Positions 57,023 to 64,000 of a stretch of DNA of 64,000 nt are shown here, piece after piece. Each line of letters opens with the position of its first letter. The stretch's first letter is position 1. A program made the translations under genes and the position numbers. The stretch spans positions 1,665,001 to 1,729,000 of the forward strand of contig CALZFC010000081.1 in assembly GCA_945643635.1 (NCBI GenBank), read 5' to 3'. The notes under the pieces are model-generated. The model saw nothing but the letters and a program-made list of their open reading frames with translations, was not told the DNA's origin and searched no databases. This stretch comes from Allodiplogaster sudhausi (lineage: Eukaryota > Nematoda > Chromadorea > Rhabditida > Diplogasteridae).

Positions 57023-58034
57023 TCTCTTCTCCTTTCTCTCTCCCATCTCTCTTCTCCTTTCTTTCTCTCTCTCGCTCTCATCTCTCTTCTCCTTTCTCTC
57101 TCCCAGCTCTCTTCTCCTTTCTCTCTCTCATCTCTCTTCTCCTTTCTCTCTCCCATCTCTCTTCTCCTTTCTCTCTCTCATCTCTCTTCTCCTTTCTCTC
57201 TCCCATCTCTCTTCTCTTTTCTCTCTCCCATCTCTCTTCTCCTTTCTCTCTCCCATCTCTCTTCTCCTTTCTCTCTCCCATCTCTGTTCTCCTTTCTCTC
57301 TCTCATCTCTCTTCTCCTTTCTCTCTCCCATCTCTGTTCTCCTTTCTCTCTCCCATCTCTCTTCTCCTTTCTCTCTCCCATCTCTCTTCTCCTTTCTCTC
57401 TCCCATCTCTGTTCTCCTTTCTCTCTCCCTTTTCTCTTCTCCTTTCTCTCTCTCATCTCCCTTCTCCTTTCTTTCTCTCTCTCTCATCTCTCTTTTCCGT
57501 TCTCTCTTTCATCTCTCTTCTCCTTTTGCAACATTCACGCTATGAAAGCGTCGGCATCTATGAATCTCAAAAGAGTCTTCTTTTGCTTCCGCTCTGATTT
57601 AATAGTTTCGTTGGAGAGGCGAAAAGACCTTAACTTCTAAAAGATACTTTATCGAACACTTTTTCGTAGTCACCGAGAAGTTGGAAAAAACTGAGGAGAC
57701 ATTTCGGTGACCGGGACGGACTCCTCTTCCACTCGCCATATCCAGCGACAATTGAATTAAGCTGCCGTTCCGTGTACTCACAAAATGAGCAACGAATTGG
57801 TACGCAGAATGACATGAAGTACAAGGAGATGATGAACATATGTACATACATGCATGAATGTACATAGAGATCTTTTAGAGAATAGAGAGCGGCAGAGCTA
57901 CGGAGAGAAACTGAGAGAGCGTAGAGAATGCGAGTGTTAGAGAGAGATGGCAAGAGAGAGAGAGAGAGAGAAGAGAGATAGAGAGCTTAGGAATATTCGA
58001 ATGCGGATGCGTCTGAACTAAAAAAATTCTTTAA
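55645..58034. other. Spacer upstream of the GPCR TM1 exon; no resolved gene
   Basis: GA/CT repeats fill most of this stretch. A strong donor (TTTT|GTGAGT, minus, 57780) follows a short open stretch FIISLYFMSFCVPIRCSF, which could be an exon. A plus frame 56448-56636 (KRAEKKLKKWLKNERKETII) may also be coding. Neither connects to a neighbour convincingly. The GPCR N-terminal exon should lie here or further right. Confidence 0.3.
56690..57530. repeat. 25-bp CT-rich minisatellite, about 33 copies
   Basis: Unit TCTCTCCCATCTCTCTTCTC plus CTTTC, with C/T (CCCAT/CTCAT) and G (TCTGTTC) variants and a (CT)n insertion at 56982-57018. Plus strand is pyrimidine-rich. The translated Glu/Arg/Lys frames on the minus strand are artefacts. 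Confidence 0.95.
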
Positions 58035-58501
58035 AGGAGGCTTAAACTCGGAAACTCCTAGCACGAAATGGCCGATCTTATAGTACGGTACATTTTAGCA
58101 ACGTGATCTTAAAACATGCATTTGATTGGGCGATTGCAAATTGGCGGTTTGCGTCCGTTTGGTGAATCATGAATATGCCGGCATATATTTTACGGCCGAA
58201 CGACGAAATTTCACGCTTTTCGGTCATTTTTACGGCCGAACGACGAAATTTCACGCTTTTCGGTCATGATATGCTCGTCAATCCTATTTGGCCGTAATTT
58301 GGTCAGGGGACTAATGTTAAATTTAAAGTTCTGTATAAATCACTAATATTTCCCTCATGATCAGGCGACTCTTTTCAGATGCAAATTACTCCTCTAACTT
58401 TTGGTTTAGTAAATTGAATTTTTGCTGATGCTTTCGCAAGCTCAATCCGGACATATTCACAGAATCATCCTTATAGCAAAAAAATTGAGTTTTCGCCTCC
58501 T
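58035..58501 (-). mobile_element. TTAA-flanked MITE (piggyBac-like), copy 2
   Basis: 467 bp, inverted relative to copy 1, with TTAA at 58031-58034 and 58502-58505. I count two base differences from copy 1 (CACG/CACT near one end, GGTTTAG/GGTTAAG near the other). It carries the same internal tandem duplication. A minus frame running in from 58709 into this copy is not evidence of a gene. Confidence 0.9.
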
Positions 58502-58754
58502 TTAATGTAGGTAACTGCACACAAAAAAAATCATTAAAAAACGAGATTAATTTTTTATTTGTTTCTGTTGCTTCTTCTTCTTTGTTCCTCTTGTCAAGAA
58601 TTTGCAGAGTACCGTACTGGTTACTCTGCAAATTCCAGACAAGAAGGACAATGGAGACGTAACAAAAAAAAGAAGGCGACCGTGATGGAAGGATAAGTAA
58701 ATTGATCAAGTTTCAGTGAGTCGTTGCCTGGCGATTTCACAAATTGGAAGTGCA

Positions 58755-58960
58755 GAGACTGAGAAAGAGATAGAGAGAGTGAGAGAGACAGAGAGATAGA
58801 GACATATAGACAAAGATATAAAGGAAAAGAAAGAAGAGCATTAAGAGCAAGAGAGAGAAAGAGAGAGACGTGAACGAGTGGAGTGAGTGGGTGAAAAAGT
58901 GTGATAGAGAAAGAGAGAGATAGAGAGTGCGATTGAGAGAGAGAGAGAGAGAGAGAGAGC
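58755..58960. repeat. GA microsatellite
   Basis: GAGAGAGTGAGAGAGACAGA-type array in the unresolved right-hand region. Confidence 0.85.
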
Positions 58961-58969
58961 TGCCAATAT

Positions 58970-59883
58970 GCATAGGACGAGACTTGGTAGTTGGAAATTA
59001 GAAAAACAACATAGGGTTTCAAATACATGAAGCATGTATGAAAAAGTTGAGTGTAAGAATGAGGAGAGAAAAGAAAAGAGAGTAGAGAGAAGCGAGAGAT
59101 GATAGAAAAAGTTCGATACAAACTGAGAGGGTTAGAGAATAAGAGAGATAACTATGCACTTCAGTTGCCGAAAATGGCCAATGAGGGATGGAAGAACAGG
59201 CGGAAGCAAACATTGCGACATGAGAAGCCTTGACACTCACGCGAGGAATTCGAATGAATGAGTCCCTGAGGGGCAGCCCCCCCCCCTTGGCTCATCACCC
59301 CGCCCTCTTATGCTGTCTCAGATACCTTTTATGCTAGCACCCTCGCCCCTCTACCATTAGTATCCCGAGCGACAGAAGCGGACAAATTGCGTGTGACAGA
59401 GCGAGAAATAGACATATGGAGATGCCGAAGAGGGACTATCCACATGGCACCCCGGGCCAGCTAAGGGCCAGACAGGGTTCAGCCACACGTCAGTGCAGAA
59501 AAACTGCATTTCCAATCTGAGTTGAAATCTGTATGATTATGCAACCTTTCTGCTATTTCAGTCAAAAATGTCTGTTTTGGGAAAGTAAATTCTCATTATT
59601 GTAGAAGGAAAAAGGAAAACTTTCAGTTGGAATGTCCTTGAAAAAGAGTTATCCTCGGAGACTTTGGAAGCCTCTTCACCATCTCTTCCAGTCCAACTAA
59701 GGCTACCATCCCCTCTCAGCAAAACAAGGAACCCCGCCCAGGCCACTTCGAGGTGACAATGGACATGCAAGAAATGGATTAGCAGAGCATTCTCAGACTT
59801 AATTCGGTAAGGGAAGGGATTGAATGCATTCCATGCACACTGCATCAACCACACCATCTACAACCACCCACTCAGTGAGGAGG

Positions 59884-59931
<48 letters not shown>

Positions 59932-60980
59932 CTGTGAGAGAGAAAGAGAAAGAAAGATAATGAGGTGGGTGGAAAGATTGAAGAGAGATAGATAGAGAGA
60001 AGAGGGTGATGGAGGGAGTGAGAGAGAGGGGACAGAATGAGAGAAAATGGAGAGCGAGAGTCAGATAGAGACAGAGAGAGGCAGCAAGTGATATTTATAT
60101 ATCTATAGATAGCCGTGGAGAGGGAGGAGATTGGGGAGTGAGAGGCAATTGGAGGGAAAATCAGGCACAAGCCGATCGAGAAGTCATCTTTACCTTAATA
60201 TTTCTCCTAAGATCACTTGAAGCAAAGGACCAGCTAGTGAGAGAAAAGCGGTAGAAAGAGAGACAGAGAGAGGGAAAGAGGGAGAGGGGGAGAGAGGGAA
60301 AGGGGGAGAGAGGGAGAGAGGGAGATACAGATGGAAAGGGAGTAACAGGAGAAAAGCAGAACAGAGAGCAGAAGGAAGGCGAGATAAGATATTCAGTGTA
60401 ACTGGAGATGGGCAGCAACCGCGCCGGCTATTCCCTTCTCTTTTTATGCATATATATGTACATGCATAGAAACACATACAAACACATGTACTTTGCTACC
60501 CAGAGAATTAAAAAAAGGAAGTTTTCTCAAAGTATCAGATCATTTCAAGCAGCTAACACTCCAAATATCACCAAACTCACAGTAAACGAATAACTGTCCA
60601 AAAAAAAAGTTAATTTGCGGATTTGTTTGACTAAACTTTTCACAAATCCATAAGCATATGTACAAGAGATGTTGCCTGCCTTCCGTTTCACATCAACTTA
60701 CAGGGCAATCGAATGAGGGAAAGAAGGAATGAAATACCCTCTCCTTCCTTTTTCCATGCCAAGGAGAGGAAAGAGGAGAGCGACTGCATTCCATTTAGTA
60801 AAAAGGACAGTTCAGAGTCACGTGGGGAAGAGTGACAGATGAGAGTCTTCCACGTACAACAGCGGCCGAAACAATTTTACAAAGTGATAACCGCAGCCAA
60901 CCACGCAAGCATAAAGATATTACAGAGCAGTGGAAGAGAGGAAAGAAACAAGAAAGGGGAGGCATAGAGTAAATATGTCT
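58970..60980. other. Repeat-rich region without a resolved gene
   Basis: Contains GA arrays at 59888-60090 and 60245-60345 and a C run at 59278-59288. A minus fragment at 59250-59170 reads CQGFSCRNVCFRLFFHPSLA before a stop. It resembles the CQGFA loop of the GPCR at 52320, but no further receptor exons were found. Otherwise no supported gene. Confidence 0.4.
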
Positions 60981-60984
60981 ACGT

Positions 60985-60989
60985 AAAGG

Positions 60990-61035
<46 letters not shown>

Positions 61036-61076
61036 CGAGAGAGAGAGAAAGAGAGAGATATATATAGAGAGGGAGA
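60985..61076. repeat. GA microsatellite
   Basis: (GA)n with GAGAGCGAGAGA variants and a short TATATATA block, immediately upstream of the small ORF at 61086. Confidence 0.85.
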
Positions 61077-61085
61077 GGGAGAGTG

Positions 61086-61331
61086 ATGGCGCAAGAGATG
61101 TGGAAAAAACAACTTCGAGCCTTGTCGATGCAGCGATTAGCACCCCATCCCGGTATGCTTCAACATCTGGCAAATGTTGCTAATCAAGGAGAAGCATTGG
61201 ATCTGCCCGAAGGTACAAGGAAATTGACGGCTGCCGAAAGGGAAGATGACTTCATCCCGTTTATCGCTCACATGTACATATTCGTGTTGCTGCCATTATT
61301 TTCTTTTATAATGAAGTATGTAGCTGATTAG
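61086..61331 (+). CDS. Small single-pass membrane protein candidate
   Basis: 81 codons from ATG at 61086 to TAG. The start MAQEMWKKQLRALSMQRLAP is basic and helical; the middle NQGEALDLPEGTRKLTAAER is soluble; the end FIAHMYIFVLLPLFSFIMKY is one hydrophobic span with a short C-terminal tail. This tail-anchored layout is coherent and the frame is not repeat-driven, which argues for a real gene. I do not recognise a family. It begins 10 bp after a GA repeat. It may be an independent single-exon gene or a retained exon. Confidence 0.4.
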   Translation: MAQEMWKKQLRALSMQRLAPHPGMLQHLANVANQGEALDLPEGTRKLTAAEREDDFIPFIAHMYIFVLLPLFSFIMKYVAD

Positions 61332-61864
61332 TGGAAGGTGCAGAGTTCATTGACAGACAGGGGACACTGCGAAGATAAGAATGAAGGAAGGGGTGGAAGA
61401 CTTCCACTGTCTAGAGCCATCTGCATTTCACTGGGTAAACAACAGAAAGATCATGTTGGTGAGCACAAGGCAGATATCACAGAAGAAATCAATTGAAAGC
61501 ATCACCAAAAAGGAATGCTAATCATCAGTTATTCAAGCATTAAAACAGCAAAAGATACAAAGCGAGAATTACTAAATGCATTGAATTGCAAAGGTTGCTT
61601 TGTATTCTTTTATAATAATTAAGATAATAACGAGATGTCGTTAACAGCGTTGACTAATACCTCGAATCGAATAAATTAAAGCAACAAATGCTGCAGGACT
61701 TGCATGACAAGAGGCAAAGTTCGCATCTGCGTTACCGTACACTCTTCTCCTTTAACGATCTAATCTCTTTCACGGCTGGAGACTCTTGAGGATGCCGATC
61801 CTGAATTAGGTAACTGTATGACCCTTGGAATGCACAACAACATCTCGTTATGCATAGTCTTAAT
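61332..61864. other. Spacer right of the small ORF
   Basis: About 530 bp, AT-rich in the middle (61500-61700). A minus open stretch ending at 61732 (SYLIQDRHPQESPAVKEIRS) could be the last exon of the gene at the right edge. Nothing else recognised. Confidence 0.35.
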
Positions 61865-62190
61865 TGAGAGAAAGAGAACGTGAACGAGTCAGCGAGAGAA
61901 GCAGAGGAAGACTGAGAGAGTGAGTGAGAGAGACAGAGGAAGACTGAGAGAGTAAGTGAGAGAGACAGAGGAAGACTTAGAGTGAGACAGAGTGAGTGAG
62001 AGTCAGCTAGAGAGCGCGAAGTAGACTGAAAGAGTGAGTGATAGAGACAGAGGAAGACTGTGAGAGAGAGAGTGAGACAGAGGAAGACTGAGAGAGAATG
62101 AGAGAGTGAGAGAGAGAGTGAGACAGAGGAAGACTGAGAGAGAATGAGAGAGTGAGAGTCAGCGAGAGAGACAGAGGAAGACTGAGAGTG
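61865..62190. repeat. GA-rich microsatellite
   Basis: GAGAGACAGAGGAAGACTGA units repeated with GAGAGTGAGTGAGAG variants. Likely an intron of the right-edge minus gene, CT-rich on its sense strand. Confidence 0.88.
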
Positions 62191-64000
62191 CAATAGGGAA
62201 ATTGAAATCCTTGCCTCTTTGATCTTGCGCATCTTTCCATTCTGCCTCATAGCAATGTTGATTGCCTTTCCGAAGTGGAGAGTGAACTGCTCCAGATAGG
62301 GTTCGACCACTCCAGACAACTTCCCCCAGAAGCTTCTCCATTCATTCTCTACGCCAGACTCGGAGAGGGCCGACTTCAGCTGAAGGAATCGTTGATCACT
62401 TTCAGAATTAGAGGAAAGCGAACATCGAAGGGACCGTTAATTGCAAGGTGAGACATACGATCACACTTTAGAGCTTCGACCGATTACAATATTGATTGTT
62501 ATAATGTTGTTACTGGAAAGTTATAGATCGTTAGAAAGAGAAAGGAACATTACAACGGAGAGGGAGCCACGGAGACCGGCAGAGAGTTGTTTCATCTCAT
62601 CGGAAGGAGTCGAGCTGGAATGAGCAATCGAGGAAGTCGTAGAAGGGGTGGGCAAGGAGGTGGAGGAAGGAGTGGGGGAAGGGGTTGTGGCCTCCGTCGA
62701 TGAGCTCCAGCTATGGAAGGAACTCGGCAGCAGAGGCCGATCGGCCGACAGACTCAACGGCAATCGGACTGTTAGACGAGCTGTTGGGACTACGAGGGTA
62801 GAGAGCGATGGAGAGGTAGAGAGAGACGGTGAGGAAGAGAGAGACGGAGAGGAAGAGAGAGACGGAGAGGAAGAGAGAGATGGAGAGGAAGAGAGAAATG
62901 GAGAGGAAGAGAGAGATGGAGAGGAAGAGAGAGAAGGGGAGGATGAGAGAGAGAAAGAGGAAGAACTAGAAGGGGATGAGAGAGCGGGGGAGGAGGTGAC
63001 ACCGGGACAGCCCGAAATGACAGCCAATGAAGGACGCAGGAGCTGTTTCTGCAGAGCCAGACTAGGCAGACGTGAGAGAGGGTCGAGAGTGGGCGGATCA
63101 GTTGGCAGCACGACTCCATGAGGAGAGGGAGCAGCCAGGGAACATGGCGAGGAGGTACTCAGCTGGAGATGCATTCTAGAGGTAAAGAGAGACGAGGAAG
63201 CAGGGAGTGAGGAGGATGAGTGGGGAGAAGAAGAAGGCAGAGCAAGAGAAGCATCCTCGGCATCCCTCAGTACCTGCAGCCAAGAGTTCATGATGGCAGT
63301 GCGGACTCGTCTCATCTCCCGAGAGGGAGCGGGGGAGGAGGAGGGGGAGGAAACCACCGGAGGAAGCAGTGCATTGGCAGGCGCGAACTGCGGGGGCAAT
63401 CCTCCCCCTCCCAACCACTCCCCCGATCGAGACTCCCTCTGAACCGTGCGGGGAACGACATTTCCATCATACTGCTAAAGTATCAGCATTCCTTTTCAAC
63501 CGAGGTTTCCCCAGAGTTAGACGTGAGTTATCAACTAAACTAATATTCAACAGGTTTCCGATGAAAGATTCCACACTTTTTTATCCAAATATTTTCGAAT
63601 CAACTAATTCGAGCGTTGCCAATGGTAAAAATTCCGTACGAAAGAATTTTCATGACGACTAATGGAATAAATGAAAAGACCTGTTGGTAGCTTGCGGGTG
63701 GAGGTGACCCAAGGGCAGCAGACGAATAAGAAGGAGGAACAACGGGAACCGGCTGGTTGTAAGACTGATAAACACCAGAATACTCAGCCAATTTCGCTGT
63801 CTCCTCCGGGGTTGCATACTAAACGTGGATGTGGTCTTCTCCATGGTTAATAGAAAAAAAAGAAGGAAATCGCACTGGCAGAGGAGCCGCTGGTCTCATG
63901 TTAACATAAGGCTCTTCGTAGACGTCGTTTGGGCGCAGAGTCGGATACTCAGTTGAGGGAGGCTGAATCAGCCGGGTCAGCCAGAAAACACAAAGCACGA
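62190..64000 (-). CDS. Unrecognised Pro/Ser-rich protein (partial, 5' end outside window)
   Basis: Not recognised. Minus exons from the right edge: STEYPTLRPNDVYEEPYVNM (63955-63880), AEYSGVYQSYNQPVPVVPPS (63791 on), then a long exon (about 63475-62550). This begins VPRTVQRESRSGEWLGGGG and holds RRVRTAIMNSWLQVLRDAED followed by very Ser/Pro-rich sequence. That sequence includes a repeat-encoded SSPSLSSSPSLS stretch (62800-62960) and TPSDEMKQLSAGLRGSLSVV. A folded-looking exon (62400-62215) reads FLQLKSALSESGVENEWRSF and YLEQFTLHFGKAINIAMRQN. The Tyr/Pro motifs suggest an adaptor or scaffold; that is inference. A final exon near 61840-61732 is possible. Strand and coding status are well supported; function is unknown. 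Confidence 0.55.

Noticed and set aside
56757..57487. Charged Glu/Arg/Lys repeat proteins on the minus strand
   Set aside because: Translation of the 25-bp minisatellite; no start context, no flanking coding signal.
58386..58709. 107-codon minus frame overlapping MITE copy 2
   Set aside because: The frame is part MITE end and part low-complexity sequence. The same MITE-end codons occur in copy 1 without a gene, so there is no support for a host protein or a transposase remnant.
1..64000. Prokaryotic signals (operons, Shine-Dalgarno sites, terminators)
   Set aside because: All recognisable genes are intron-containing animal genes; such signals would be meaningless here.

Overview
The window is eukaryotic nuclear DNA, almost certainly from a small, compact invertebrate animal genome. 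Genes are cut into many short exons by mostly 45-100 bp GT-AG introns. They are packed on both strands and encode animal-type proteins: an XPC repair factor, a GCK-family MAP4K kinase, ZC3H14, a 7TM receptor and a possible ciliary dynein assembly factor. I cannot place the species. Exon limits below were read by eye from GT/AG sites and protein similarity remembered from known families, not from alignment software.

Layout, left to right. (1) TRAPPC6 (minus, runs off the left edge). (2) A decayed CR1/Jockey-type non-LTR retrotransposon (minus, about 1141-7330). It is split inside its reverse transcriptase by a 2.0-kb inverted-repeat DNA element (2272-4283) whose terminal repeats each carry a tRNA-like A box/B box. 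(3) An unrecognised acidic/basic protein gene (7456-8306). (4) CEBPZ/NOC1 (8778-14308, minus). (5) FNTB, farnesyltransferase beta (14661-16757, minus). (6) MAP4K3/5 kinase (17279-22371, plus), divergent from FNTB. (7) A long PPR-like, LRPPRC-like gene (23103 to about 30720, minus). (8) A 975-bp Merlin DNA transposon (31761-32735) inserted exactly at the start codon of XPC. (9) XPC/Rad4 (32741-36856, plus). (10) ZC3H14/Nab2 (37260-41883, minus). (11) An unresolved plus gene from 42849, and a kintoun-like C-terminal block ending at 49414. (12) An FMRFamide-receptor-like GPCR (50900-55644, minus). (13) A repeat-rich 6-kb stretch. (14) A partial Pro/Ser-rich gene (about 62190-64000, minus). Two near-identical 467-bp TTAA-flanked MITEs (53979-54445 and 58035-58501) lie in opposite orientation in the receptor region.

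The conserved genes are housekeeping (vesicle tethering, ribosome biogenesis, prenylation, repair, poly(A) RNA binding) and do not form one pathway. The striking non-genic feature is a large load of CT/GA-rich microsatellites and minisatellites in introns. They tend to be pyrimidine-rich on the sense strand of the host gene. The most unusual observations are the Merlin insertion that duplicates the XPC start codon, the DNA element with tRNA-like promoters inside its terminal repeats, and the nearly identical inverted MITE pair. No clearly new multi-gene system was seen.
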